Positions 7,134 to 16,044 of a stretch of 64,000 nucleotides of DNA are shown here, piece by piece. The translations under genes were made by a program, and so were the position numbers. Every line of letters begins with the position of its first letter. The stretch's first letter is position 1. The notes beneath the pieces were generated by a model, which saw nothing but the letters and a program-made list of their open reading frames with translations, was not told the origin of the DNA and searched no databases. This stretch comes from Paenibacillus agri. Lineage in GTDB: Bacteria > Bacillota > Bacilli > Paenibacillales > Paenibacillaceae. Location of the stretch: contig NZ_JABWCS010000196.1 in the NCBI RefSeq assembly GCF_013359945.1, forward strand, positions 1 through 64,000. The letters run 5' to 3'.

Positions 7134-7763
7134 TTAATGACTCAAATCCGTGAAACGTTCTAACTCCGCGATCAGACTCTCTATTTTTGCTTTGTCTTTT
7201 ATCTGATAGGACTGCTTTCGCCCATCCTTTGATGCTACAATATATGATTTGAATACATTACCAATGTCTGCATAAAGGTATATTTCACTGATATAGATAC
7301 CATTTAGTTCGTGTATAAGCGGGATAACAAAGATATTATACTGTACCATACCGCGCTTATTTTTATTCCAGTCAATGATTTGCCGCGATAATGGAACAGT
7401 ATCTAGATTATCAATTATTTGTGAAAACTCTTCAAAAGATAGTTCATACCTTTTCTCTGTAATGCCGCCAGTGGAATTAGGTTGTGATTTATACACAAAA
7501 ATATCGTAATCTTGAGAAACGGGCTTTTGAAATTCTATAATATTTGGACGATAATAATAAAAAACTAATGATAGTGAAATTAGAAACAGCCCGGTGGAAA
7601 TGAATGTTTTTATACGGTAATGCTTTGTTTTTCGTCTATAAAGGGTTGTAGCCAAGATGATCAGGCTAATGATGGACAAAATGATCGCACCAATTACCAG
7701 ATAAGTAATGAAGTCGTAATCAATTAGCCTTTCAAGTTTCATAATAATCGTCTCCTTATTCAA
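7134..7763 (-). CDS. Hypothetical membrane protein
   Basis: A 209-residue protein with two membrane segments near the N-terminus (residues ~16-41, TYLVIGAIILSIISLIIL, and ~52-70, FISTGLFLISLSLVFYYY) and a ~135-residue hydrophilic C-terminal domain, probably outside the membrane. I do not recognise the family. It is visibly richer in A and T than its neighbours. GGAGACG precedes the ATG region. It stands alone between the two copies of the duplicated Tad leader. Confidence 0.65.
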   Translation of the reverse strand: MNKETIIMKLERLIDYDFITYLVIGAIILSIISLIILATTLYRRKTKHYRIKTFISTGLFLISLSLVFYYYRPNIIEFQKPVSQDYDIFVYKSQPNSTGGITEKRYELSFEEFSQIIDNLDTVPLSRQIIDWNKNKRGMVQYNIFVIPLIHELNGIYISEIYLYADIGNVFKSYIVASKDGRKQSYQIKDKAKIESLIAELERFTDLSH

Positions 7764-8480
7764 CTATTGTACAATTTACTAGTGACCTCTATTGCAGGTT
7801 GTTTCATAAAGCAAGCGCGTATGAGCCAATTACCATGACAAATTATTATCTTGAAATGGGGTACAGGTGGTGTTCCCCTGAGATTATTAAAAATATGCTG
7901 AATGCTCGCAATAGAGTTGCTCGAAGCACACCGACAACATATGTCGGATGGATCTGTTCGAGCGCTTCAAGTTGAAGAGTATCTTAATGTATGACTGCCT
8001 GTCGAGAGGTTTCCCTACCGTCTTAAAGACAAGGAGACCGTCCCAAAATCCATGTAATGGCTATGTGGACGGTCTTCATTTTTGAGCAGGTTAGATGCGT
8101 CTGCTCCAAGCGATGCTTCGACAATGGACTATGTTTAAAAAGGTATTTCTCGTTTTCGTACCGTATCTGTACCGCAGAGTCGAACGAATTTGATTTTATG
8201 AGAGAATGCACCTAAAAGGTGCCTCTCTCTTTTGATCTCTTCGTAAATACCACCCTACCCTCCAATTTGAGTCCTTTTATGCTTTTCAACCACAATAGAT
8301 AGCAAAATAACTAGAATCGCTTAAGTAAGGCGTATTGTGAAGTTGTGTGTAATTATGATATGTCTTATCACGCCTGTTGATTAACCAAAATAAGGTATTG
8401 ATGAAATGAAAAAAAGATCGCCAGGGTAACAGTAACGTAAATTGGATCATTGATGTTATATATTTCCTGTTACCGACACT
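7764..8480. other. Gene-poor stretch with several hairpins
   Basis: No convincing gene. A two-tier hairpin at 7919-7963 (GCTCGAA with TTCGAGC enclosing CCGACA with TGTCGG) is well formed but has no T tract. A terminator-like stem at 8036-8083 (GACCGTCC with GGACGGTC, then TTCATTTTT) and another at 8200-8234 (GAGAG/CTCTC plus GCACCT/AGGTGC, then TTTT) follow. A 46-codon open frame at 7835-7975 has no ribosome binding site and no recognisable product. Confidence 0.5.
8200..8234 (+). terminator. Orphan rho-independent terminator
   Basis: GAGAGAATGCACCT pairs with AGGTGCCTCTCTC around AAAA and is followed by TTTT. No gene immediately upstream uses it, which suggests deleted coding sequence or a small RNA. 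Confidence 0.6.
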
Positions 8481-8505
8481 GGAGATTCGAAAGAGATTTC
8501 TGTAA
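8481..8505 (+). repeat. 25-bp copy of the 3' end of the DCC gene
   Basis: Twenty-five bases from GGAGATTCGAAAGAG to the stop TAA are identical to 5726-5750, the last eight codons of the DCC-family gene. They lie 26 bases before the -35 box of the Tad operon. I read this as a scar of a duplication or insertion that separated the DCC gene from the Tad operon. Confidence 0.8.
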
Positions 8506-8531
8506 CGGGGTATGTTGTGTAAAAAAAAGGA

Positions 8532-8560
8532 TTGCCGCCTGTTTATATATATGCTACTAT
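8532..8560 (+). promoter_or_regulatory. Promoter of the Tad operon
   Basis: TTGCCG (8532-8537), a 17-base spacer and an extended -10 TGCTACTAT (TACTAT at 8555-8560). It lies ~110 bases before the first gene, leaving a long untranslated leader. The duplicate at 6815 preserves the boxes but not the spacing, which supports the call. Confidence 0.65.
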
Positions 8561-8581
8561 AGCTGTAAATTAAAGGATAGT

Positions 8582-8634
8582 AACGGAAGCACCGTTCATT
8601 AACCGTATTTCACGGTTTTTGGCGGTGCTTTTTT
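8582..8634 (+). promoter_or_regulatory. Attenuator-like leader of the Tad operon
   Basis: AAGCACCG (8587-8594) can pair with CGGTGCTT (8623-8630) followed by a T run, forming a terminator that encloses a hairpin AACCGT/ACGGTT (8601-8617). An alternative hairpin AACGG (8582-8586) with CCGTT (8592-8596) uses the same left arm, so the two are mutually exclusive. This is the layout of a transcription attenuator; no known riboswitch consensus is recognised. The pairing is kept in the decayed copy at 6875-6933 with a G-T pair. Confidence 0.5.
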
Positions 8635-8667
8635 GCTGTCTTTTTTTAGAGAAAGGAGAGTGATGGC

Positions 8668-9843
8668 ATGGCGGCAAGGATTGTGCTGGCCGTGCGGGAG
8701 AGTCAATACATCGAACCGTTGCTGCACTATCTTCATCATAGCCGGTATAGCGAGCTGCTGCGGATTACGGCGTTCAGCCGGATGGAGGCTTTTGCAGAAT
8801 TTATACAGGGCGATGAGGTGCCAGACGCTGTTGTCGGGGACGCGGCCTTCATTGAAGCTTGGCTGGTCAGCGGACGAAGCACTGTGCGGTGGGCGGTTCT
8901 AAGTGAAGATGGAGGGCCTGGAAGCTATCATGGGACCAGTAATAAGAGTTTAGCCGGCGGGGAAGTCATTGCCAAGTACCAGTCGTTACCTTCCTTACTG
9001 GAATCAATACTGCAATTATGTAATGTCAGACGTTCAGACATGTTGTTGTCGGCCAAAGAAGAAACTTTGCTGCTCGGTGTAGTCTCCTGTAGTGGCAGCA
9101 GCGGCAAGACGACGATTGCCCTGAATATGGCGAAAGTACTGGGCGAACAGGGGTTGTCGGTCTTTTATCTCAATCTGGAAAGTGTGGATAGCAGCTGTAT
9201 CATTCTTCGCCCGCCGCAAGGTAATGTTCCTGGGCTGGAAAGGCTACTCTATGATCTACAGGCTGGCCGGAACGATGAAGAGGCTGGAACACCTGAACTG
9301 AGACGTTATGTCATTCGGCATGAGGAGCTGCAGAGCGATGCGTTTAGACCCGTGGGCAATCTCAAAGAAATGCTCCAGATGACTTCACAGGATACGCTCG
9401 ACTTGCTTGAACTACTCACTGCTACTCGCAGCTATGATATTGTCATCATCGATACCGGGAGCATAGAAGAGGAGCGGGCCAAGGCGGTGCTGCAGCGATG
9501 CGGTATTCTGCTATGGGTGATGTGCAATGATGATCTGAGCATACATAAGACGGCCAGATGGCTGTCGCATTGCAGTGCACCTCATTCCGGCCTGCCGCCG
9601 GGCATTCTTGAGAAGAGCCGATTTGTCATAAACTTTGGGTCAGATGATATAGAAGTAGGGGGCTTGCCTGAAGGGCTGAGCATGGATGCGGTACTTCCAT
9701 ATATTCCGTCTTGGACATTGCGGCACCGTGAGGAACTGTATCTCAATTCTCCCCAATTCCAGCAAGTAATTATGGAACTGTGCCGGGGGATCATAGAGCC
9801 TTCTCTGCCGCAGGTTTTTACTGGGAATGCCGGTTATGAATGA
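8668..9843 (+). CDS. tadZ: TadZ/CpaE-like P-loop ATPase, Tad locus 1
   Basis: A 391-residue protein that would localise or assist assembly of the Tad pilus machine at the membrane. Residues ~1-120 form a receiver-like domain without recognisable phosphoacceptor acids, and the rest is a ParA/MinD-type ATPase. The Walker A region is CSGSSGKTT (residues 141-149), with the GKT core but without the extra signature lysine, and FYLNLESVDSS follows. VIIDTGSIEEERA near residue 270 fits the Walker B/switch region. AAAGGAG precedes the ATG. It is the first gene of the operon and overlaps tadA by 17 bases. Confidence 0.85.
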   Translation: MAARIVLAVRESQYIEPLLHYLHHSRYSELLRITAFSRMEAFAEFIQGDEVPDAVVGDAAFIEAWLVSGRSTVRWAVLSEDGGPGSYHGTSNKSLAGGEVIAKYQSLPSLLESILQLCNVRRSDMLLSAKEETLLLGVVSCSGSSGKTTIALNMAKVLGEQGLSVFYLNLESVDSSCIILRPPQGNVPGLERLLYDLQAGRNDEEAGTPELRRYVIRHEELQSDAFRPVGNLKEMLQMTSQDTLDLLELLTATRSYDIVIIDTGSIEEERAKAVLQRCGILLWVMCNDDLSIHKTARWLSHCSAPHSGLPPGILEKSRFVINFGSDDIEVGGLPEGLSMDAVLPYIPSWTLRHREELYLNSPQFQQVIMELCRGIIEPSLPQVFTGNAGYE

Positions 9844-11092
9844 GGAAATGTTCAGAGCGCTGCGCGGTGACATCCGGGCCGGACTGGATGTTACTTCATC
9901 TGTTGGGAATCGAGAGCTTACAGCCTATATTGAACAGACCATTCTGGAGCGGGAGAGTCTTCGCTACTTAACGGCACAGGAAAAGCATGAACTGGTGAAG
10001 CGACTGTTCGACTCCTTCCGCGGGCTGGATGTACTTCAGCCCCTGGTAGATAATCCGGCGATTACAGAAATTATGATCAATAGCCACAATGATATTTTCA
10101 TTGAAGAAGAGGGAGTCATCCGCCGTCTACCGCTAGCTTTTGAATCCAACAGCAGACTGGAAGATATCATCCAGAGCATCGTCTCCGGCGTGAACCGGGT
10201 GGTCAATGATTCTTCTCCTATTGTGGATGCAAGACTCAAGGATGGTTCCCGCGTCAATATTGTTCTGCCACCGGTTGCCTTGAAAGGTCCGGCGATGACC
10301 ATCCGTAAATTTCCGGAAAAGCCTATGACCATGAACGAACTGGTCCGGCGCGAGGCACTCAGTGAAGAGGCGGCGGAGCTGCTGCAGACTCTGGTTGAGG
10401 CCAAATACAATATTTTTATCAGCGGAGGGACGGGTTCGGGTAAAACCACATTCCTGAACGCATTATCTCAATTCATTCCCTCGCAGGAGCGTGTCATTAC
10501 GATTGAGGATTCAGCGGAACTACAGATTGTCACCGTTCCGAATCTAGTCTCCCTGGAGACGCGAAATGCTAACACGGAAGGCAAGGGAGAGATTACGATC
10601 CGCGATCTGATCCGTTCTTCGCTGCGGATGCGGCCAAACCGGATTGTCGTTGGCGAGGTGCGGGGCGCGGAATGCTTGGATATGCTGCAAGCGATGAACA
10701 CTGGGCATGACGGCAGCTTGTCCACGGGGCATTCAAACAGCGCCCGCGATATGGTTAGCCGTATGGAGACTATGGTGCTAAGCGCGGCGGAACTGCCAGT
10801 TACGGTGGTCCGGCAGCAGATCAGTTCAGCGATTGATATCTTCGTGCATCTCTCCCGGTTACGTGACCGTTCCCGCCGGGTGATGGAAATCTGTGAGGTC
10901 GATGGATTAAAGAATGGGGAGGTACAGCTCAATCCACTCTATGAATTCCGGGAGGTGGGGGAGCGTGACGGACGGGTTGAGGGAGGTCTGACGGCCTGCG
11001 GCAATGCACTTCTGCATACCGGCAAGCTAAGAATGTCGGGTATCTCTACGCATCCGCTATCGAAGTATACCGAGGGAATCAGGGAGGGGTGA
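9827..11092 (+). CDS. tadA: TadA/CpaF secretion ATPase, Tad locus 1
   Basis: A 421-residue hexameric secretion ATPase that powers pilus assembly at the inner face of the membrane. Walker A GGTGSGKTT lies near residues 199-207, an Asp-box-like VITIEDSAELQ follows, then RIVVGEVRGAE near 272-282 (Walker B) and the His-box GHDGSLSTGHSNS. The order and spacing are canonical for TadA. ATG 9827 overlaps the preceding gene; an in-frame ATG at 9836 is also possible and neither has a strong ribosome binding site, consistent with translational coupling. The stop overlaps the GTG of tadB. Confidence 0.95.
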   Translation: MPVMNEEMFRALRGDIRAGLDVTSSVGNRELTAYIEQTILERESLRYLTAQEKHELVKRLFDSFRGLDVLQPLVDNPAITEIMINSHNDIFIEEEGVIRRLPLAFESNSRLEDIIQSIVSGVNRVVNDSSPIVDARLKDGSRVNIVLPPVALKGPAMTIRKFPEKPMTMNELVRREALSEEAAELLQTLVEAKYNIFISGGTGSGKTTFLNALSQFIPSQERVITIEDSAELQIVTVPNLVSLETRNANTEGKGEITIRDLIRSSLRMRPNRIVVGEVRGAECLDMLQAMNTGHDGSLSTGHSNSARDMVSRMETMVLSAAELPVTVVRQQISSAIDIFVHLSRLRDRSRRVMEICEVDGLKNGEVQLNPLYEFREVGERDGRVEGGLTACGNALLHTGKLRMSGISTHPLSKYTEGIREG

Positions 11093-11919
11093 GAAAGGAT
11101 TTGATTCAGAGCGGGAATTTCAAGCAGGCTCTTGCTAAGTCACAAAACAGGAAATCTGGCGTAGAGGGAAGGACGGTTCTGCCGGATTACAAGGACTACA
11201 TCTTATCTTCTTGGCAAAAGAACACGGCAATCCTAATCGGGAGCTTGCTCCTGTATGGAGTCGGCTATCTCTTTTATCATCATTGGCTGATAGCGCTGGT
11301 GCTGGTACCGGGCGGGGGCTATGCTCCGCGGCTGCTGCGGGATTATTTGCATAACCGTCGCCGGATGGGACTCACGCTACAGTTCAAGCAGACACTCTTT
11401 TCATTATCCTCTTCCCTCTCGGCAGGCCGCTCCGTAGAGAATGCCTTCCGGGAAGCGGTGCAAGATCTGCACATGCTTGATCCCGAAGGGGGCGGAGATA
11501 TGATTGCCGAGCTGAACATTATCTGCGCGCGTATGGAGAATGGTCAGCCGGTGGAAGAAGCGCTGCATGATTTTAGTGCACGGGCAGGCTTGGAGGATGT
11601 TGAACGCTTCGCAGATGTGTTCACGGTATGCAAGCGGACAGGTGGTGACTTGGTGGAGGTGGTCCGCCGTACCTCGACAGTCATTGGCGAGAAGCTGGAT
11701 ATCCAGCAGGATATTGCCGTCAGTATTGCCCAGAAGAAATTCGAGGCTAAGGCTCTACTGATCTCTCCGCTGGCCATGATTATGTTCATGAGTCTGACGG
11801 CTGGTGACTATATGGAGCCTATGTACACCGGGCTAGGGATGGTTATATCTACATTGGCACTGGGAGGATTGTTCCTTTGCTATTTGTGGACTTCCAAGAT
11901 AATGAATATCCCGCTTTGA
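11089..11919 (+). CDS. tadB: TadB-like inner-membrane platform protein, Tad locus 1
   Basis: A 276-residue type II secretion F-domain protein. Two membrane segments occupy ~residues 40-75, the cytoplasmic GspF-like domain (LTLQFKQTLFSLSSSLSAGRSVENAF to VFTVCKRTGGDLVEVV) lies in the middle, and two further membrane segments end the protein. It forms the membrane platform with TadC and contacts TadA. GTG start overlaps the tadA stop by four bases (GTGA), with AGGGAGGG just before it. Confidence 0.92.
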   Translation: MRKDLIQSGNFKQALAKSQNRKSGVEGRTVLPDYKDYILSSWQKNTAILIGSLLLYGVGYLFYHHWLIALVLVPGGGYAPRLLRDYLHNRRRMGLTLQFKQTLFSLSSSLSAGRSVENAFREAVQDLHMLDPEGGGDMIAELNIICARMENGQPVEEALHDFSARAGLEDVERFADVFTVCKRTGGDLVEVVRRTSTVIGEKLDIQQDIAVSIAQKKFEAKALLISPLAMIMFMSLTAGDYMEPMYTGLGMVISTLALGGLFLCYLWTSKIMNIPL

Positions 11920-11926
11920 AGGATGG

Positions 11927-12805
11927 ATGAGGATGAGATGGGTATCTGGTGTTGTCTTGCTTCTATTGATAGTGTTCTGGTGTGTCTTTCGTGTGCAAAG
12001 TGGCAACCGATATGCCGGATTGCGCACGTTACCCATGGAGGGACTGAGGCTGAGACGGCTTGGCGAACCAATGATGCTATTGATTGATAGGCTTGGCATT
12101 GGTAGTCGTTTTCCATTAGTGATGTTCAAAATTCAGCGTTCTCTTCAACGGATTGAGGGTACCAGATACAGCGCAGAGCGAACGCTGCTCTTTGCGGGAG
12201 AAATGCTCAGCTATAGCTGGCTGCTGGCAGCAGGTGGGAGCGCACTGACGCTTTTAACTGGAGAACAGACGGGGATTATACTGGGCTCTTTGTTGGCACT
12301 TGTATTGCCGGTTGCTCTAGCGAGTGATTTGCATAAAAAGGTGCGGTTGCGGGAGCAGAATATTTTGCTGGAGTTGCCTGAGTTGTTGAACAGCATCGTG
12401 CTTCTGGTCGGCGCCGGTGAGACCGTGCAAAGGGCCATCCAGCGTTGTGTGGAGAGCCGCAAAGGGAATACGAAACACCCGTTATATAAAGAATTAGTAG
12501 CGATGACGGGGGAATGGGAGAGCGGCTATTCCTTTCAGCAGTCGCTTGAGAACTTTAGCAAACGCTGTGCTGTGCAGGAAGTGTCGCTATTCACCACGAC
12601 CGTATTACTTAACTATCGGAGGGGTGGGAGCGATTTTGTACTGGCGCTCCGTGACCTGTCACGAATGCTGTGGGATAAACGGAAGGCGGTCAGCCGTACA
12701 CGCGGGGAGCAGGCTTCCTCGAAATTGGTCTTTCCAATGGTAGTGATCTTTTTAATCGTTATTGTGCTGGTAGGAACACCGGCGATCATGATGCTCAAAA
12801 TGTAG
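11927..12805 (+). CDS. tadC: TadC-like inner-membrane platform protein, Tad locus 1
   Basis: A 292-residue type II secretion F-family protein: one membrane segment at residues ~5-22, a pair at ~85-125, a cytoplasmic domain with the LPELLNSIVLLVGAGETVQRA stretch, and a C-terminal membrane segment ending IVIVLVGTPAIMMLKM. Partner of TadB in the assembly platform. It follows tadB by seven bases within the same operon. Confidence 0.9.
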   Translation: MRMRWVSGVVLLLLIVFWCVFRVQSGNRYAGLRTLPMEGLRLRRLGEPMMLLIDRLGIGSRFPLVMFKIQRSLQRIEGTRYSAERTLLFAGEMLSYSWLLAAGGSALTLLTGEQTGIILGSLLALVLPVALASDLHKKVRLREQNILLELPELLNSIVLLVGAGETVQRAIQRCVESRKGNTKHPLYKELVAMTGEWESGYSFQQSLENFSKRCAVQEVSLFTTTVLLNYRRGGSDFVLALRDLSRMLWDKRKAVSRTRGEQASSKLVFPMVVIFLIVIVLVGTPAIMMLKM

Positions 12806-12818
12806 AGGAGGAAAAAAG

Positions 12819-13004
12819 ATGTCGTTAATTATGGGGAAAATGAAAAGCTTCTGGAAGGACGAGGGAGGACTTGGCACCTTGGAGATGATTCTGATTATTG
12901 CGGTATTGATTGCTGTGGTACTGGTGTTTAGAAAAGAAATCGTTGAGGTTGTGAAGTCGCTGATCAGTACAGCCGGCAAGAAGAGTCAGGAAGTATTCGA
13001 TTAA
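12819..13004 (+). CDS. flp: Flp1-type IVb pilin
   Basis: A 61-residue prepilin, the probable major pilus subunit. The leader KDEGG is followed by LGTLE, so glutamate sits at position +5 after the cleaved glycine, as in class IVb prepilins, and then comes the hydrophobic helix MILIIAVLIAVVLVF. The short charged C-terminus (about 25 residues) is normal for Flp pilins of monoderms. GGAGGAAAAA precedes the ATG. Its stop overlaps the start of the next gene. Confidence 0.92.
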   Translation: MSLIMGKMKSFWKDEGGLGTLEMILIIAVLIAVVLVFRKEIVEVVKSLISTAGKKSQEVFD

Positions 13005-13672
13005 TGTTACTCAGGGATGAACGCGGCAGCTTCACCATAGAGGCTTCCCTCCTGCTGCCCATTATTATGTTCATTACAATGCTGCTTCTGTTTTTCGGCC
13101 TGTACAGCTATCAGAAGACAATGCTGCTGCAGGTGGCCTCGGCTTCTACGGAACGAGCGGCGTTTAATTGGGACAATAGCCATAAAGAGAAAACTGGAGC
13201 GGTTGCTGCCGGTGAATATGACTCTTTGTACTGGCGCATCGGGGAGGACAGTTTGCTGTCATCATTATTTGGTAGTGAGGGGGGAAGTGGCGGAACACAG
13301 ATTGAGCTTCCGGGGGGAAGCGAAAATGCAGCCCCGCTGCCTGCCCTTAAGTTGACTAATGCTTCTCGCATGATCCCAGCCAATATGCCAGGGGAGATGG
13401 GTTATAAATATGGCTTTACTAGGCGTAAAGTGAGCCTGAATCTAAAGCGTCTGCTCCACTTGCCTGTATTGGACGATGTGTTATCGGACGGTGCCAGTCC
13501 CAGTATACAGGCCACATCTGTCGTATCTGAACCGGCTGAGTTTATTCGAACTGTAGATCTGATGCGTTATTACGGCGCCAAGTTCAAAGGCCGTCAAGGC
13601 GGTGGGAAGACTGAGCAGCCTATGAACAAGCAGGATGCCTCTGCAATGATGATGAAGCTTGGCAAAAAGTGA
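13004..13672 (+). CDS. tadE: TadE-like pseudopilin, Tad locus 1
   Basis: A 222-residue pseudopilin. DERG is followed by SFTIE, giving the prepilin cleavage motif with Glu at +5, and then LLLPIIMFITMLLLFFGLY, the TadE membrane helix. The extracellular part is 180 residues, with a low-complexity serine/glycine stretch in the middle. It is translationally coupled to the pilin gene (overlap of one base). Minor pilin role is inferred from the family. Confidence 0.88.
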   Translation: MLLRDERGSFTIEASLLLPIIMFITMLLLFFGLYSYQKTMLLQVASASTERAAFNWDNSHKEKTGAVAAGEYDSLYWRIGEDSLLSSLFGSEGGSGGTQIELPGGSENAAPLPALKLTNASRMIPANMPGEMGYKYGFTRRKVSLNLKRLLHLPVLDDVLSDGASPSIQATSVVSEPAEFIRTVDLMRYYGAKFKGRQGGGKTEQPMNKQDASAMMMKLGKK

Positions 13673-13770
13673 GGCTGAGCAATTATATTGAGGTTCTGTG
13701 ACGAGAATGGGCTGGGAACGGGGCTGAATCTGGACCGGAGAATAGCAGGTATGAAGAAAGGAAGACATGG

Positions 13771-16026
13771 ATGAAGAGAGCGTATAACGGCTCTAATCGA
13801 GGTTTGAGGCGCAGGAAAGGAGGGTGGTTTTTTCGAATAGACGGTTCGGTATCCATCTTTTTGATTATGGTGTTGGCCTTTGTCTTCCTGTTCAATGCGG
13901 TTCTGATAGATTATGCGCGAATCGCTGCGGCCACTACCCAGGGGGAACGTCTTGCCCGAGCCGGAATACGTTCCGTGCTATCGGCTTACGATGTAGAGCT
14001 GAGGGAGAAATATGGCTTGTTCGCTTCAGGCGGAACGGATGGAAACATGCTGTTATCCAGCGTACTCAATGATAATCTGCATGAAAGCGGTCGGTCTGAC
14101 GCCTTTAATCTTATTCAGATGGGTGTTGAGAGCTCTACTGTGGCATGGAGTAGGCCGTTAGGGGAGTATGATATTTTCCGTCGTCAGATTATTGAAGAAA
14201 TGAAATACAAGGCGCCGATCGATTTTGCCCTGGAATTGGGCGGCAAGTTCAAGCCCTTATCCGGGGCGATGGCGGAGGCCTCGCAGGTGACCAAGGTACT
14301 CCGTGCATTGCAGCCGCTATACGATGAGCGCGAGGAAGCACTGGATCTGATGATGGAACGACGGAAGCAGGCTGCAGAAAGTGGCCGAGCGATGCTTCAG
14401 CTTATCATGAATCCGCCGGGAGACAGCCTCCAGCAAAGTACGCTTGGTGAGGTATCTACGGCAGCAGATATAGCAGCCCAATATGATGATTTTGTTTACA
14501 AGTATACGTGGGATATGAACCGTGACAGCCGGGAGCCTGCGAGATATACATATCCTTTATCACGGTATTCGCAGGAATCGGCTCAAGTTATTCAGCGAAT
14601 TCCGCAAGTCATGAATGCTTTCCGTGAACAGCACAATGTCTTCATTGACCAGGCCCAAAGTGCTTTGCTACGGGCAAGGGAGCTGAATGATGAAATGAAG
14701 GTGGTGCTGGAGCAGTCCAGAAGCAATGGTTCCGGTAAGCGTGACCGGGCCAGGGATTGGGATATTCCAGGTAGCAGCAGTGATGAAATAGACTCCGATC
14801 CGCTGGACAAGCTTCGTGAGCAAGAGGATTCTCTGATTCTTGATCAAGCTGATTTTACAGGTATAGAGGAGCATCTTGCTGCTCAAAAGAGAGGCTTTGA
14901 AAGTCTGGAACCATTAACTGCTGCATTACCAGGTGTCCTTGCTGAATTTTCCGGATTATATAGTAATGGTTCAAGAATGATTGAGGCGGTTTTAGCGGCT
15001 GCGGGATCTGTTGGGGACTATCTGGGTAGCTATGGAGCTAGCGGTAGCCTTATTGAGGCTGAGCTTGCTGCGCTTGAAGAACACCGGAGTTCGGATAAAC
15101 AGCGGAAGCAGTGGGAGAAAGAGGCCAAGGTCAAGCTGGGTGATGCTATGAAGATAATAGATAAAATCCGAGAGCTGAGTGATCGGGCAGGAGAGGCAAT
15201 GCAGCGGTATGAAACGTTGCAGAAGTACTATGAAGAGATTCTTTCTCTGAACAAAGGACTGGACGAAGCCGGAAAAGAGGGGCAAACCTCATCCGATCCA
15301 TACACTGCTGGAAGCTCTGCAATGACGAATATGGACGGGGTATACGATGTTATGACTAATGCCCTTACAGGTACAAGAGACAGGCTTTTTCAGACTGAGT
15401 ATACGGCACTTTATTTTCCGCATTTTGATGTCTCGGCTTTGTCCTCTATGGCTAGCGGTATGGGAGGCTCGGATGTTGATCGTCTTGCTGCACAGATGGA
15501 CCCGCATGCCCAGGAACTGGAGTATATTCTGTACGGATTCCATAATCCTGCAGGTAACATTGCTGCCGCTTATGGTGAGATATTTGCCATGCGGCTGGCC
15601 ATTCGCACGATGGAGGGGTTTGTCAAAAAGGCGGGTATTGGCAATCCACTGGCCGTTCTTGCGGCCGCGCTATTGTACGGTATTGAGCAGGCAGTTCAAG
15701 ACATGCTGAGGCTGTGCAAGGACGGTTCGATTCCATTATCAGAGTTTATACCGGCTCAATTAACTTATCGTGATTACCTGCGGCTGTTCCTGATGATGCA
15801 TGGCAGCGGCGAATCACAGTTATCACGTATGCTGGCTGTAATTCGGCTCAATACAGGCATCAATCCTGCTGAGAGAAATACTTATGCTTCCGCCAATATT
15901 CGGTTTGGCCTGCGGCTGTGGTTTTTACCGGGGATGGTTCGGCTGTTGAATTACAGCGGAGTGCTTGCGGGGGATGTGGAAGGAAAGGTCTATTACAGGA
16001 AGATACAGGCTGATTCAGCTTACTAG
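13771..16026 (+). CDS. DUF5702-type large surface protein of the Tad operon
   Basis: A 751-residue protein anchored by one N-terminal membrane segment after RIDGSVSIF (VLAFVFLFNAVLIDYARIAA), resembling the TadG/DUF5702 proteins that accompany monoderm Tad operons. The remainder is long, mostly helical and charged, with coiled-coil-like stretches (~residues 185-260 and 420-490). The position +5 after the putative cleavage glycine is Phe, not Glu, so processing is uncertain. It probably lies outside the cell as a pilus-associated component. AGGAAG precedes the ATG; a 98-base gap separates it from tadE. Confidence 0.8.
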   Translation: MKRAYNGSNRGLRRRKGGWFFRIDGSVSIFLIMVLAFVFLFNAVLIDYARIAAATTQGERLARAGIRSVLSAYDVELREKYGLFASGGTDGNMLLSSVLNDNLHESGRSDAFNLIQMGVESSTVAWSRPLGEYDIFRRQIIEEMKYKAPIDFALELGGKFKPLSGAMAEASQVTKVLRALQPLYDEREEALDLMMERRKQAAESGRAMLQLIMNPPGDSLQQSTLGEVSTAADIAAQYDDFVYKYTWDMNRDSREPARYTYPLSRYSQESAQVIQRIPQVMNAFREQHNVFIDQAQSALLRARELNDEMKVVLEQSRSNGSGKRDRARDWDIPGSSSDEIDSDPLDKLREQEDSLILDQADFTGIEEHLAAQKRGFESLEPLTAALPGVLAEFSGLYSNGSRMIEAVLAAAGSVGDYLGSYGASGSLIEAELAALEEHRSSDKQRKQWEKEAKVKLGDAMKIIDKIRELSDRAGEAMQRYETLQKYYEEILSLNKGLDEAGKEGQTSSDPYTAGSSAMTNMDGVYDVMTNALTGTRDRLFQTEYTALYFPHFDVSALSSMASGMGGSDVDRLAAQMDPHAQELEYILYGFHNPAGNIAAAYGEIFAMRLAIRTMEGFVKKAGIGNPLAVLAAALLYGIEQAVQDMLRLCKDGSIPLSEFIPAQLTYRDYLRLFLMMHGSGESQLSRMLAVIRLNTGINPAERNTYASANIRFGLRLWFLPGMVRLLNYSGVLAGDVEGKVYYRKIQADSAY

Positions 16027-16044
16027 GCGAAGGGAGTGAAGTGA

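Noticed and set aside
7835-7975. 46-codon ORF starting MTNYYLEMG
   Set aside because: No ribosome binding site, overlaps a strong hairpin, product not recognised.
8582-8634. Known riboswitch class (c-di-GMP, cobalamin, preQ1) in the Tad leader
   Set aside because: None of the conserved cores of these classes is present; only attenuator-like pairing can be shown.
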